Shown: positions 35,506 to 45,316, numbered from the stretch's first letter. The stretch is 64,000 bases of DNA from Io17-Chloro-G2 sp965226825 (GCA_965226825.1 CBDDED010000003.1:620001-684000); one strand, 5' to 3'. Numbers and translations are program-made. Notes: generated by a model from the sequence alone, not told the origin.

Positions 35506-36297
35506 ATGGCGGATGACCTGGTAATCGGCGGCAAGCACTTCAACTCCCGGTTGATCTTGGGCACCGGCCGCTACCGGACTATGGAAGAAATGGTCCAAGC
35601 GGTGGAGTCCTCGGGCACCGGAATGATCACCGTGGCTATACGGCGGTTGGACCTGGACGACCCCACCCAGAAGACCCTTCTGGACTACATTGACTGGGAC
35701 CGGTACCAGATTCTGCCAAACACCGCCGGTTGCGCCACGGTCGAGGAGGCCGTGTTCGTGGCGCGCCTGGGCAGGGAGGTCGGGCAAACCGACTTCGTCA
35801 AGCTGGAGGTCATTCCAGACCCCAAGTACCTTTTCCCCGACGGCGCGGCTACCCTGGAGACAGCCCGCCAGCTGGTTGCTGACGGGTTCATCGTGTTGCC
35901 CTACATCCACGCCGACCCCACGTTGGCCAAGAGACTGGAAGAGGTCGGCTGCGCCGCGGTCATGCCCTTGGGATCAGCCATCGGCTCCGGACAGGGCATA
36001 CACACGGTTGAAGAGGTCAAAATCATAATCGAGCAGGCAACCGTGCCAGTGGTTGTGGATGCCGGGCTGGCGGTGCCTTCCGACGCGTCAAAAGCACTGG
36101 AATTGGGAGCCGACGCGGTGCTGGTAAACACCGCGATAGCCCAGGCGCAGGACCCGGCAATGATGGCCGAGGCATTCAAGGATGGTGTACAGGCGGGCCG
36201 GAAAGCGTACCTGGCCGGAAGGATTCCGGTGCGGAGCCACGCTGCGGCCAGCAGTCCCACCTCCGACGTACCTCAGCCCGCGGCGATCCGCACCTAG
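35506..36297 (+). CDS. thiG: Thiazole synthase
   Basis: The protein (263 residues from ATG 35506) is ThiG, which makes the thiazole phosphate of thiamine from deoxyxylulose phosphate, dehydroglycine or glycine, and ThiS thiocarboxylate. It shows LVIGGKHFNSRLILGTGRY, the Schiff-base Lys in FVKLEVIPDPKYLFPD, and the phosphate-binding GAIGSGQGI-like and VVVDAGLAVPSDA segments. ATG 35506 is preferred over TTG 35500 because GCGAGG lies 8 bases upstream. A Ser/Pro-rich tail extends past the barrel. Confidence 0.95.
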   Translation: MADDLVIGGKHFNSRLILGTGRYRTMEEMVQAVESSGTGMITVAIRRLDLDDPTQKTLLDYIDWDRYQILPNTAGCATVEEAVFVARLGREVGQTDFVKLEVIPDPKYLFPDGAATLETARQLVADGFIVLPYIHADPTLAKRLEEVGCAAVMPLGSAIGSGQGIHTVEEVKIIIEQATVPVVVDAGLAVPSDASKALELGADAVLVNTAIAQAQDPAMMAEAFKDGVQAGRKAYLAGRIPVRSHAAASSPTSDVPQPAAIRT

Positions 36298-36308
36298 GCG
36301 GCCGCTAA

Positions 36309-37001
36309 GTGCCCCCGCCGAAGCCCTCCGAGGGAACATCTAACCCGCTGCCCAAGCCGTGCCTGTGCCTGGTAACAGACCGGAGCGTAGGAGACCCCAA
36401 GACACTGGTCTCCCGAGTGGCACAAGCGGTCGAGGGCGGTGTAGACCTGGTCCAACTCAGGGAAAAAGACCTGCCCGGCGGCGTCTTGCTGGAATTGGCT
36501 CAGGAAATCAAGCAGGCTATCGGGGACCGGGCGGCATTGGTGGTCAACGAGCGTATAGATGTCGCCCTGGCTGCCGGCGGCCTTGGGGTCCAATTGGGCG
36601 AAGAGGCGTTGCCGGTGCACACAGCCCGCCGGATTCTGGGTCCCGAGTTCTTGATTGGCCGATCGGTCCACTCGGTAGATGGCGCCATTCTGGCCGAGGG
36701 CCAAGGGGCCGATTTCCTGGTGGTGGGCACCATGTATGCCAGCAATTCCCATCCCGGGGCTGAGCCGACGGGACCAACCCTTGTCCAGCACATAACCAGG
36801 TCTTGCACCCTACCGGTGATCGGCATCGGGGGAATCACCACGGGCAACTTAGATGGGGTCTTGTCGGCGGGCGCCTGCGGTGTGGCGGCGATAACCAGCA
36901 TCCTGGCGTCGCCAGATCCCAGGGAAGCGGCTAAGGCGTTGAAACAGGCTCTGGCTCAGGCGTGGGCCGGCCTGGCGTCAACCCGATCCGGTGTTGAATA
37001 A
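36309..37001 (+). CDS. thiE: Thiamine-phosphate synthase
   Basis: The 230-residue protein is a TIM barrel that joins the pyrimidine and thiazole moieties. It has CLVTDRSV, DLVQLREKDLPGG, the NERIDVALAAGGLGVQLGEE segment and GTMYASNSHPGAEPTGP. Its GTG start lies 11 bases after the thiG stop, so it is translated from the same riboswitch-controlled transcript. Confidence 0.94.
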   Translation: MPPPKPSEGTSNPLPKPCLCLVTDRSVGDPKTLVSRVAQAVEGGVDLVQLREKDLPGGVLLELAQEIKQAIGDRAALVVNERIDVALAAGGLGVQLGEEALPVHTARRILGPEFLIGRSVHSVDGAILAEGQGADFLVVGTMYASNSHPGAEPTGPTLVQHITRSCTLPVIGIGGITTGNLDGVLSAGACGVAAITSILASPDPREAAKALKQALAQAWAGLASTRSGVE

Positions 37002-37033
37002 ACGGGTCGAATAAAAGGAGAGTCCAACTCAGT

Positions 37034-37237
37034 ATGATCAATCTTATGGTTAATGGGAAACCCAAAGAACTCGACCATAGTGTTGATCTTGCGGCCTATC
37101 TCGATTCATTCGGGCTGCAATTGACCCACGTGGCGGTGGGCTACAACGGGGAGGTCCTGGCGAAGGACCAGTTCCCGGAGATAACCCTCCGGGACGGCGA
37201 TGTCCTGGAGATCGTCCGGCCCGTGGGCGGCGGATAG
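37034..37237 (+). CDS. thiS: Sulfur carrier protein ThiS
   Basis: The 67-residue ubiquitin-like protein starts MINLMVNGKPKEL and ends in EIVRPVGGG. The terminal Gly-Gly (here three glycines) is the site adenylated and thiocarboxylated to carry sulfur to ThiG. It is the last gene of the thiG-thiE-thiS unit. The activating ThiF and a glycine oxidase are not in this window. Confidence 0.93.
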   Translation: MINLMVNGKPKELDHSVDLAAYLDSFGLQLTHVAVGYNGEVLAKDQFPEITLRDGDVLEIVRPVGGG

Positions 37238-37282
37238 ACCGGCGGGCCCCGACCAAGCTCGGACCCCTTTCCCCGTTATTGC

Positions 37283-38269
37283 TTAGTCGAAACCTCGAAG
37301 CCTTGGCGACTCAAGCACGTCCGGGTTGATTACCCGCACCGGCTCACCGCTGGCAAAAGCCCTGATGTTTTCAATCACCCCGGCGTAGTATGCCCGGTAA
37401 GCATCCTCGGTCACGTAGCCCTGGTGAGGGGCCAACACCGTGTTGGGCAGTTGCAAGAATGGGTGGTCCTTGGGTAAAGGCTCAACGTCGTAGGTGTCCA
37501 GCCCGGCGCCAGCGATGCCCCGGTTCTGTAGCGCCTCCACCAGGGCCGATTCATCGACAATGGGACCCCGGGACGTGTTGACCAAATAGCCGGTAGGCTT
37601 CATCAACTGCAACTCCGGGCGGCCCACCAGGCTCGTGGTGCGCTCGCTCAGCTTCAGGTGGATTGAAACCACGTCAGCTTCCCGGAACAAATCCTCTTTC
37701 CCAACCAGGGCCGTGTTGCATTCGGCGGCCCGCTGGGCCGTCAGGTTCTGGCTCCAAGCGATCAGGTTCATGCCAAAGGCGTCGCCTACTTTGGCCACCA
37801 GGGACCCGATGTGGCCCAGGCCGACCAGGCCCAGGGTCTTGCCCTTCAGGCCCACCCCGATAGTTGTCCCCCACTGCCCTTCCCGGGTCAGCTTGTCTTC
37901 CAGCGGAATCTGCCGCAAAAGACCGATAATCAGTCCCCAGGTTAGTTCAGTGGCGCCTTCACCCTGGCCTCCGGTGCCGCATAGGACGATACCCAACTCG
38001 GTGGCGGCGTCCTCATCGAAAACGGCGTTCCTGCCTCCGGTGGTGATTAGCAAGCGAAGCTCCGGCAACCGCTCCATCAAAGACCTTCGGAATGCGGTGC
38101 GCTCGCGCATGCCCATGACCACCTGAAAGTCCTTGAGGCGATCGACGAGTTGGTCTTCATCGGTGAGATGCTCTTGAAAGAAACGGATCTCGGCGCCGCG
38201 GGGCAGTTGGGACCAGTCCGCCATGGATTCGGCGACCTGTTGATAGTCGTCCAGGATGGCGATCTTCAC
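37283..38269 (-). CDS. D-2-hydroxyacid dehydrogenase family protein
   Basis: This is a D-isomer-specific NAD-dependent dehydrogenase of 328 residues. The nucleotide fold is LGLVGLGHIGSLVAKV. The catalytic Arg lies in LVNTSRGPIVDESAL, the Glu in DTYDVEPLPKDHPF and the His in NTVLAPHQGYVTE. It reduces a 2-keto acid or oxidises a 2-hydroxyacid; the substrate is not known. I chose GTG 38269 because GGAGGT lies 7 bases upstream; the longer upstream frame does not look coding. It is convergent with thiS. Confidence 0.9.
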   Translation of the reverse strand: MKIAILDDYQQVAESMADWSQLPRGAEIRFFQEHLTDEDQLVDRLKDFQVVMGMRERTAFRRSLMERLPELRLLITTGGRNAVFDEDAATELGIVLCGTGGQGEGATELTWGLIIGLLRQIPLEDKLTREGQWGTTIGVGLKGKTLGLVGLGHIGSLVAKVGDAFGMNLIAWSQNLTAQRAAECNTALVGKEDLFREADVVSIHLKLSERTTSLVGRPELQLMKPTGYLVNTSRGPIVDESALVEALQNRGIAGAGLDTYDVEPLPKDHPFLQLPNTVLAPHQGYVTEDAYRAYYAGVIENIRAFASGEPVRVINPDVLESPRLRGFD

Positions 38270-38437
38270 AAGAAAGCACCTCCGTTGGATGGGTCCAATT
38301 GACAGGGTATACGAAAGCCGAATCGACGGTCCAGCCACGAGCAAACGGCTTTGGGTTGACATGGCCGGAAAGAATTCCGCGTCCGATGTTGGATAGCAAG
38401 TTGGATACCGAACAAGCCGTGGGATACCCAACTAACG

Positions 38438-39490
38438 CTACTTGAACGCGGGCATCACCTCTTCGGCCAGCAGTTTCATGCTTCGTTGCACCGCCGCGGG
38501 CGGCAGCAGGCCACCGGGATTGAGCTCGGCGGCAAACCCGGTTAGCCCCAGCATCTCTTTGAACTGGCGCAAGCGGTCGACGACCATCTCGGGCGTTCCG
38601 AAGATGACCCTGGTTTCCAGGATGTCTTGGTAGGTCAGGTTGGCCAGCCTTTCAGCCCTGGCCAGCCGTTCCTCGGGCAGATCCCCGCCCCCGCGCTTCA
38701 GGCGTTCTTCATACATCCGTCGCTGGCGAGCGAAGAACGCTTCGGTGGTCTCCTGGGGCTCGGAAATCGCCTCTTCCTTGGTAGCTCCGATATAGACCGG
38801 GACCCGGACTGATATGTCTCCGCCGTCCCCCGGGTGGCCGGCTTCCCGCCAGGCCTTATGATATTCCTTCAGGTTGTTTTCCAGGTCGTTGACGTCCATG
38901 CCCCGGACCGACAGGAAGATGGGGAACCCCAGCCGGCCCACCCTGGCGAAGCTGTCCTCCTGGGTGGAGGCCAAGCGCACGGGTGGCCTGGGTTTCTGGT
39001 AAGTACCGGGGGTTATGGTGGCGTCGTCGATGTGGTTGTACTTTCCGTGGTAGGAGAAGGGTTCCCCCTTCCAGGCTTCCAGAATAATGTCCAGCGCCTC
39101 CTGGAACCGGGCGGGGCTCTCTTCATAGGGGATGCCCATGATCTCGTAGGCGTTGGCGTTGCCGCTGCGGCCTACGCCAAACTCAAACCGGCCCTCGCTT
39201 ACCTGGTCCACGGTAGCTGCTTCCTCTGCGATTCGCAGCGGGCTGATCAGGGGCAACACCTGCACCGCGTTGCCAACTCTCAACCGCTTGGTGCGGGTGG
39301 CGATGGAGCTGGCCACAACCGTGGGGGCCGACAACACGGACCGGTTCGGATTGAAATGGGACTCGCCGAGCCAGACCGTATCCAAGCCGGATTGCTCGGC
39401 CAGGTCCACCAGGTCGAATGATTCCTGGAAAATTTCGTTGGGAGTTGCGCCCTTCCGGGAAGCAAAGTCCAAAAATACGCCAAAATCCAT
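38438..39490 (-). CDS. Luciferase-like (LLM) flavin-dependent oxidoreductase 1
   Basis: The 350-residue protein is a bacterial-luciferase-like TIM barrel that uses FMN or F420. It begins MDFGVFLDF, and shows GLDTVWLGESHFNPNRSVLS, PLISPLRIAEEAATVDQVSE and FEFGVGRSGNANAYEIMGIP. Such monooxygenases oxidise sulfonates, alkanes, ketones or polyketides; the substrate cannot be read. A second LLM gene lies 0.8 kb upstream on the same strand. Confidence 0.9.
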   Translation of the reverse strand: MDFGVFLDFASRKGATPNEIFQESFDLVDLAEQSGLDTVWLGESHFNPNRSVLSAPTVVASSIATRTKRLRVGNAVQVLPLISPLRIAEEAATVDQVSEGRFEFGVGRSGNANAYEIMGIPYEESPARFQEALDIILEAWKGEPFSYHGKYNHIDDATITPGTYQKPRPPVRLASTQEDSFARVGRLGFPIFLSVRGMDVNDLENNLKEYHKAWREAGHPGDGGDISVRVPVYIGATKEEAISEPQETTEAFFARQRRMYEERLKRGGGDLPEERLARAERLANLTYQDILETRVIFGTPEMVVDRLRQFKEMLGLTGFAAELNPGGLLPPAAVQRSMKLLAEEVMPAFK

Positions 39491-39645
39491 TTCTTACTCC
39501 TCCATTCAGGCGCCGGTCGCTAATCTCAGGTTGCTAAACCTGGCGCTGGGGCGTTTCAGCCTTATCATTTTGGCTTGTCGACAATGGGGTCCGAACGGTG
39601 TTGGGTACCTGTAACCCGAACCCCGTTGCTATCTCGTTCTGGTGA

Positions 39646-40191
39646 TCAAGGCCATGGTTTGGGGTCAATGTCCAGCTTTATGGGCCCGCGAATGCCTTGT
39701 GGGCTGGGATGGGCCGGGGAGCCGTATTCGTCAGAATTCTTTTCCAGACAATATAACTGTTTGCCCAGGGGCTTGAGCAATTTGACAACCTGGTTGGAGC
39801 GGTTGACAAACAATTGGGTGTTTTCCAAACATCCCCACGCAGCCATCACCATATCGGCTTTACTGGCAGCATCGAGAATCACCCGGTCATTCTCCGGCCC
39901 CACTACCTCAGTATAGAAGTTGGCCTGGAACACCTCCTGTTTGCTGTTGGCTCGATAGGCGAACAGGTTAACGGTAGTCAGGGCACCAAAACCCCACCTC
40001 TCAGCGAAGTGGATGCAACGCCGCCTCGTGGGGCTGAAGCGGCGCGGGTTTTCTTTGGAGTTTGCGGGGTTAAACATGAGGAAAACCAGCTCGCCACGGT
40101 CCTCCTTCCCGGCCAAATCCAAGTGTTCCCCGTCAATCCGCAGGCTGTAGGAGAGCGGGCCGAATTCCTCAGTATATTCGGTAATGCTCAT
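39646..40191 (-). CDS. DUF1643 domain protein
   Basis: The 181-residue protein matches DUF1643. It shows LVFLMFNPANSKENPRRF, RRCIHFAERWGFGALTTVNL, LFAYRANSK and VGPENDRVI. The C-terminal part (LYCLEKNSDEYGSPAHPSP) is also typical. The function of this family is unknown. The gene lies between two luciferase-like oxidoreductase genes on the same strand. Confidence 0.88.
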   Translation of the reverse strand: MSITEYTEEFGPLSYSLRIDGEHLDLAGKEDRGELVFLMFNPANSKENPRRFSPTRRRCIHFAERWGFGALTTVNLFAYRANSKQEVFQANFYTEVVGPENDRVILDAASKADMVMAAWGCLENTQLFVNRSNQVVKLLKPLGKQLYCLEKNSDEYGSPAHPSPQGIRGPIKLDIDPKPWP

Positions 40192-40258
40192 TGGCGTCCG
40201 CGACTCTGCCCTCTGCCGACCCCGTAGTCACGCCCCTGGGAGGCGGCCTGCCCCGGTT

Positions 40259-41455
40259 TTAACCGGCTGCGCCGGCTTTGGCCGGCTGGTCCCGGAAGGC
40301 TGGAATTACTTCCTTGCCGAATAGCTCGATGGACTCCATTACCTTGTCATGCGGGATAGTCTCGGTCTGCATGATGCACAGGCACTGGTCTACGCCGATG
40401 TCTTCGTACATCTGGACGATTTTGCGGCAGCTCTCGGGGTTGCCGGCGATAATCACTCCCCGGTCGGCCAGGGTATTGGCGTCCAACTGGGCGATGGCTG
40501 CCCGGGCGGCGCCGGGGCCCGAATCCAGGGAAATGCCTGCCTCGGCGGCCTGTTCCTTATGTTCTTCGTCGGACTGCCGGAGCCACCGGCCAAAGTCGGC
40601 CTGAAGGTGATCCGGCACGCCTCCCCAGGCTTCCAGAAGCTCTTCATAAGCGCCGATGCGGCCCTGAATATAGGGCTTGTCGGGACCGAAAAAGGTCTTC
40701 ATGGACTCGGCGGCCAGTTCCTTGGCCGCCTGGTCGTCTTTGCCGCAAAAAGCGTGGACGTTGTTGCCCCAAAACTCGTTGACGAACGCCCCCACCGGGT
40801 CGGCGTCCTTGATGGCGTCCCGGTAAACCTTCACGTGGTTGGCCAGAACGTCCACCGCGTAGGAAGCAGAGGACAAAACGCCGATGCCTTTTTGCGCGGC
40901 CAGACGGAAACTTTCGGTTTGGGTGCAGGCAAGGTACATCCTGGGATGGGGCTTCTGGAAAACCCTGGGAAGAACCCGGCGAGTGGGCACGTTGTAGAAT
41001 TTCCCTTCATAGGAAAACTCGTCCGCCTGCCAGATTTTTGGCAGCATGGTCATGGCCTCGTCCCACCGGTCACGCGTCTCCCTGGGATCGATGCCCAGGC
41101 CGGTCTGCTCGTAGGCGTTGGAACGGCCAGTGCCGAATTCAACACGGCCATCGGTCAACTGGTCCACCATCGCGACCCGCTCTGCGATCCGCACGGGATG
41201 GTGGTAGGGGAGAATCGAGACGCCGAATCCGATGCGAATGTTCTTGGTCCTCTGACTCAGGGCGCCAAACAGCACCTCGGGGCAGGGAGAGCCCGAAAAA
41301 CCCATCAGGAAATGGTGTTCCACGAACCACAGGTTGTCGAACCCGACCTGGTCGGCCAGTTCGCATTGATCCAAGGTTTCCTTATAGAGGCTGTTCCAGT
41401 CCACGTCGTTGCCCTGGTAGGGGCGCTGCCCCTCATACAATAGGCCGAACTTCAT
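40259..41455 (-). CDS. Luciferase-like (LLM) flavin-dependent oxidoreductase 2
   Basis: The 398-residue protein begins MKFGLLYEGQRPYQGND and has VGFDNLWFVEHHFLMGFSGS, GFGVSILPYHHPVRIAERVA and EFGTGRSNAYEQTGLGIDP. These are LLM-family monooxygenase features, close to alkane or LuxA-like members. ATG 41455 has GGAG 8 bases upstream, and the longer upstream frame is probably untranslated. It differs in length and sequence from LLM 1, so it is not a recent duplicate. Confidence 0.9.
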   Translation of the reverse strand: MKFGLLYEGQRPYQGNDVDWNSLYKETLDQCELADQVGFDNLWFVEHHFLMGFSGSPCPEVLFGALSQRTKNIRIGFGVSILPYHHPVRIAERVAMVDQLTDGRVEFGTGRSNAYEQTGLGIDPRETRDRWDEAMTMLPKIWQADEFSYEGKFYNVPTRRVLPRVFQKPHPRMYLACTQTESFRLAAQKGIGVLSSASYAVDVLANHVKVYRDAIKDADPVGAFVNEFWGNNVHAFCGKDDQAAKELAAESMKTFFGPDKPYIQGRIGAYEELLEAWGGVPDHLQADFGRWLRQSDEEHKEQAAEAGISLDSGPGAARAAIAQLDANTLADRGVIIAGNPESCRKIVQMYEDIGVDQCLCIMQTETIPHDKVMESIELFGKEVIPAFRDQPAKAGAAG

Positions 41456-41733
41456 GTTGATTGCTCCTAAAACCGGCGGTTGCGCCGGGCTTTGACAGCC
41501 ACTGCTCCGCCACCGACGGTGGGTTGTAATGATGGCAGTATACGCCAAATCCATGCCTGTCGAAACCGGGAGGTGTTGATGTTAGACAGATAGGCATCAA
41601 GCCGTTTTCAACGTAGAGGGCGCGGGGATTTGGGGGTGGGGGACCCGCTTTTGGAAAAGCTGCGCAAAACTTTTTCGGTGGGGCGTGGGTAGGCCGCGCC
41701 CGCTGTTTAGGTGCGGTGTTCAATGATAGTGAT

Positions 41734-41853
41734 GGCTCTGGATCCCCGATGCGGCGAGGATGACGAGGGTGTAGGTGTGGGTTGGGCAGTGCCTTTTCAT
41801 TGTCATTTAGCCCCTACCCCCGTCATTCCCGCCGCAGCGGGAATCCAGAGCCC
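41734..41853. repeat. Intergenic hairpin-repeat pair, copy 4
   Basis: An inverted hairpin repeat at 41734-41769 is followed by a forward copy at 41817-41853 with core ATTCCCGCCGCAGCGGGAAT. Here the pair faces the other way from the copies at 50015 and 55870. It lies in the gene-poor gap 41456-42171, which otherwise contains the hexamer tract and direct repeats listed next. Confidence 0.65.
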
Positions 41854-42043
41854 TTTCCGTCCGCCAACACTGCCAGGAAACGACACCCTCAGCGGACGCT
41901 CCACCACCTAACCCCAACCCCGTACCCCCTTCGCGCCCTTCCACCTCTGCGCCCTCGCGTCAAACGTACCCCCGGATGACACTTGCCCGTTCCCAACTTG
42001 GGAAACCATTCCTTACCATAACGCCAGCCCGTCATCCCATAGT

Positions 42044-42087
<44 letters not shown>

Positions 42088-42094
42088 AGGGCAG

Positions 42095-42124
42095 AATGTC
42101 CGCAAATGTCCGGAAATGTCCGGC
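42095..42124. repeat. AAATGTCCGG direct repeats
   Basis: The segment from 42095 reads AATGTCCGC, AAATGTCCGG, AAATGTCCGG in tandem, directly before the small gene at 42172. It could be a protein-binding array or a slippage product. Confidence 0.6.
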
Positions 42125-42171
42125 GAATCTAAAATTTCGACACCCCGTTAAGTAAATGAGGTGATTGCCTT

Positions 42172-42492
42172 ATGCGTGCCCTCAGAGCCCGCGTCCGCGC
42201 CCTACAACGAATCCTGGCTAAGGAACTCGCCGTCGTCCGGCTCCGCCGGTTGTCCGAAGAGTTCTGCCTCCAATCATCGGTGGGCCAAGCCAGCGGCCAA
42301 ACGCCACCCCAGCCCCATGTCTTTATCCAACGGGTGGCCTCCGCCGGCTTCCGGCTCCCATCCTTCATGGCGGCCCACAAATACCTCGAGAGGTGCCGGG
42401 TCAAAAATATCCTCCCCGACCGCGAAGACCTCGTTCGCTCCCTCATCCCCTGGTCCCGCCGGTATCCCGCTCCCGCCTTCTGGCAGGGATGA
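42172..42492 (+). CDS. Small basic hypothetical protein, 106 aa
   Basis: The 106-residue protein begins MRALRARVRALQRILAKEL and is rich in Arg and hydrophobic residues, with PPQPHVFIQRVASAGFRLPS and a FMAAHKYLERC segment. It looks like a small family protein rather than chance sequence because it has a plausible ribosome-binding site (GAGGTGAT) before the ATG and an ordered helix pattern, but I cannot name it. It is preceded by two tandem-repeat tracts and has no operon partner. Confidence 0.5.
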   Translation: MRALRARVRALQRILAKELAVVRLRRLSEEFCLQSSVGQASGQTPPQPHVFIQRVASAGFRLPSFMAAHKYLERCRVKNILPDREDLVRSLIPWSRRYPAPAFWQG

Positions 42493-42752
42493 AAACAACT
42501 GCTCAATCCCCGCGTCAGGCGGCCCTGTCGGTGACCCGTAGGGGTATCGTATTCAAACGTCGGAGGTCTCGTCGCTGCCGGAACAACGGGAGACAATGAA
42601 AAGGCCCTGGGGTTGGGGTTCTGGCCTTGACCGGGTATTCTGCTGGGAATACTCTTAAGCCGCGGTTGACGGTCTTGGTCCAAGCCGCCAACTGTTGCGG
42701 CAGTCCCCGAAATTCGGCGCTACTGCTTATTTTGTTTTACAGGCCTGGGTGT

Positions 42753-44015
42753 ATGAATACGGAAATAGTCGCCATCGGTTCGGAACTGTTGTTGGGGCAA
42801 ATTGTCGACACCAACTCGGCGTGGATGGCGCAGCGGCTGGCCGACCTGGGAGTCAACCTTTTCTACAAGACCACCGTGGGAGACAATCCAGGGCGGATGA
42901 GGGAGGTCATCGAACGCGCCATGGACCGGTCGGACCTCGTAATCACATCAGGTGGCCTGGGTCCCACTCAGGACGACCTTACGCGGGAAATCGTGGCGCT
43001 GGCTTCAAACCGGGAGCTGGTGTTGGACCAAGAGCTTTTGGACCAGATCCAGGCCAGGTCCCGGGCGCGAGGGTTCACCATGACCGAGAACAACAACCGC
43101 CAGGCGTACATGCCGGAAGGCGCAACTCCGGTGAAGAACCCCAACGGGTCGGCTCCATCGTTCATCGTCGAGGATCACAGAGCGGTGGTTTTCTGCCTGC
43201 CGGGCGTGCCTTTCGAGATGAAGTGGCTGTTCGACAACGAGCTTGCCCCCTACCTGAGGCGGAAGTTCCAAATCTCCGACGCCATCTACTCCCGTGTGTT
43301 GAAAGTGGCCGACCTGGGAGAAAGCGCCGTGGATGATCGGATCGGCCACCTGATCGCCAATTCGACCAACCCAATGGTGGGGGTGCTGGCTCATCCCGGC
43401 CAGGTGGACGTCAGGATCACGGCCAAGACCGCAACCCAGTTGGAGGCCGACCGGGCGATTGCGCCGGTGGAGGACGAAGTCAGGTCGTTGCTGGGCGACC
43501 ACGTGTTCGCGACCGACGACCAAACGATGACTTCAATCCTGGGAGAGCTCCTGGATTCCAAGGGGTTGACGGTTGCCTCCTACGAGGGTCTCACCGGCGG
43601 GATGGCGGCCCAACAGCTGCAGGAAGCGGCGGGCGACCGGTTCCTCCAGGGCACGGTGGGGCGCGACGCCGGGGTGCTGCGGAACATCCTGGCTTCAATT
43701 GGACAGGAATTGGCGGCTGGGCAGGAGATGGCGGCGCAAGACCTGACAACCGGCGGCGCTGCCCTGACCGACCAACTTGCCGAGGGCGTCCGCAGCCAAA
43801 CCGGGGCAGATCTCGGGTTGGCGATACACTCAGTGCCGGACGCCAAGGCCGATAACGAAAACCTGAGGGCCGGGAAGACCTTCATATCGGTGGCCTCCCG
43901 GGACGGTACGCACTCGCGGGAGTACAATTTCGCCGGGCCGGGGACACCCGACCGGACGCGGGCTACCCTGCACGCCCTGGACCTGCTGCGTATGATTATT
44001 CTTGGAACCAACTAG
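42753..44015 (+). CDS. cinA: CinA-like protein with degenerate amidase domain
   Basis: The 420-residue protein has a full N-terminal CinA/MoaB-like domain: MNTEIVAIGSELLLGQIVDT, DLVITSGGLGPTQDDLTRE and FCLPGVPFEMKWLF. A C-terminal domain corresponds to the nicotinamide-nucleotide amidase. There the active-site motif, normally ES-C-TGG, reads YEGLTGGMAA, with Gly279 at the Ser position, and the following loop is also altered. The N-terminal pyrophosphatase-like activity may remain while the amidase activity is likely lost. I chose ATG 42753, where family similarity begins. Confidence 0.87.
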   Translation: MNTEIVAIGSELLLGQIVDTNSAWMAQRLADLGVNLFYKTTVGDNPGRMREVIERAMDRSDLVITSGGLGPTQDDLTREIVALASNRELVLDQELLDQIQARSRARGFTMTENNNRQAYMPEGATPVKNPNGSAPSFIVEDHRAVVFCLPGVPFEMKWLFDNELAPYLRRKFQISDAIYSRVLKVADLGESAVDDRIGHLIANSTNPMVGVLAHPGQVDVRITAKTATQLEADRAIAPVEDEVRSLLGDHVFATDDQTMTSILGELLDSKGLTVASYEGLTGGMAAQQLQEAAGDRFLQGTVGRDAGVLRNILASIGQELAAGQEMAAQDLTTGGAALTDQLAEGVRSQTGADLGLAIHSVPDAKADNENLRAGKTFISVASRDGTHSREYNFAGPGTPDRTRATLHALDLLRMIILGTN

Positions 44016-44075
44016 CTTGAAACCCACTGGCTTAAAAACCCACTAACGACTCGGGCCATATCAGAGGGATCGAAC

Positions 44076-45287
44076 ATGCAAAGCAATACCTACGATATTG
44101 TGGTGGTTGGCGGGGGCATAATCGGGTTGGCCACCGCAATGAAACTGAAAACCGAGAAGTTTCCCGGCTGGAGTATTGCGGTCGTTGAAAAGGACTCGGA
44201 ATTGGCCAACCACCAGACCGGGCACAACAGCGGTGTCATCCACTCGGGAATCTACTACCGGCCAGACTCCCACAAGGCCCGTTTCTGCGTAGACGGCGTC
44301 CAGAAGCTGCTGCGGTTCTGTGATGAAAACGAGATCGAGTATGACCAATGCGGAAAGGTGATAGTTGCCACCCACGAGTCTGAGTTGGGTAGGCTGCAGG
44401 ACCTTCACAAACGAGGGGAGGCCAACGGCGTTAAAGGCCTGGAGATGATCGGCCCGGAACGGTTGAAGGAGATCGAACCTCACGTCAACGGAATTCAGGC
44501 ATTATGGGCGCCCTCCACCGGCATCATCGACTACAAAAAGGTGTCGGCGGCCTATGCGGCTCGTTTCCAGGAGCAGGGCGGCGATATCTTTACCGGAACG
44601 GAGGTGCGGCGGATCAACCGCTCGGCGGAAGGTCTGGCCCTGGAAACCGACCGGGGCGACCTGAAAGCCAAGCACATGATCAACTGCGGCGGGCTGCATG
44701 CGGACAAGGTCGCCGAAATGATGGGAGAACGGATCGACGTCAGGATTATTCCCTTTCGAGGCGAGTACTACACGCTGCGGCCCGAAAGCCATCACCTGGT
44801 CAATGGGCTGATCTACCCGGTCCCCGATCCCAGATTCCCCTTTTTGGGTGTTCACTACACCCGCAACATCCACGGGCAAGTAGAGGCCGGTCCCAACGCG
44901 GTGATGGCTTTCAAGCGGGAAGGTTATCGGAAGGCCGACGTCAACCTGGGAGATTCCTGGGGGACCCTGTCTTTCCCGGGGTTTTGGAAGATGTCCATGC
45001 GTTTCTGGAAAATAGGGGTCGGCGAGATGCACCGCTCTTACAGCAAGGGGGTGTTCGTCCGGGACCTGCAGAAGCTGGTACCCGAAATTCGGGCCGAACA
45101 CCTGGCGCCTGGCGGGTCCGGGGTTCGGGCCCAAGCCGTTACCCGAGGCGGGGCGCTGCTGGACGATTTCCACATTCTTCAAGGGCGGGAAGCGGTCCAC
45201 GTGCTTAACGCGCCTTCCCCCGGCGCCACGTCCTCACTGGCCATAGGCGAATACATCGGTGAACTGGCCGTCGACTCATTTAGCTAA
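44076..45287 (+). CDS. lhgO: L-2-hydroxyglutarate oxidase
   Basis: The 403-residue FAD protein of the DAO fold begins YDIVVVGGGIIGLATAMKL. It has the family signature HNSGVIHSGIYYRPDSHKAR and the C-terminal GVRAQAVTRGGALLDDFHIL. LhgO oxidises L-2-hydroxyglutarate to 2-oxoglutarate and passes electrons to the respiratory chain. The AGAGGGAT site precedes the ATG. A MITE-like element follows the gene. Confidence 0.92.
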   Translation: MQSNTYDIVVVGGGIIGLATAMKLKTEKFPGWSIAVVEKDSELANHQTGHNSGVIHSGIYYRPDSHKARFCVDGVQKLLRFCDENEIEYDQCGKVIVATHESELGRLQDLHKRGEANGVKGLEMIGPERLKEIEPHVNGIQALWAPSTGIIDYKKVSAAYAARFQEQGGDIFTGTEVRRINRSAEGLALETDRGDLKAKHMINCGGLHADKVAEMMGERIDVRIIPFRGEYYTLRPESHHLVNGLIYPVPDPRFPFLGVHYTRNIHGQVEAGPNAVMAFKREGYRKADVNLGDSWGTLSFPGFWKMSMRFWKIGVGEMHRSYSKGVFVRDLQKLVPEIRAEHLAPGGSGVRAQAVTRGGALLDDFHILQGREAVHVLNAPSPGATSSLAIGEYIGELAVDSFS

Positions 45288-45316
45288 CCGACACATCAAC
45301 TGACCAGGCCACGGGG

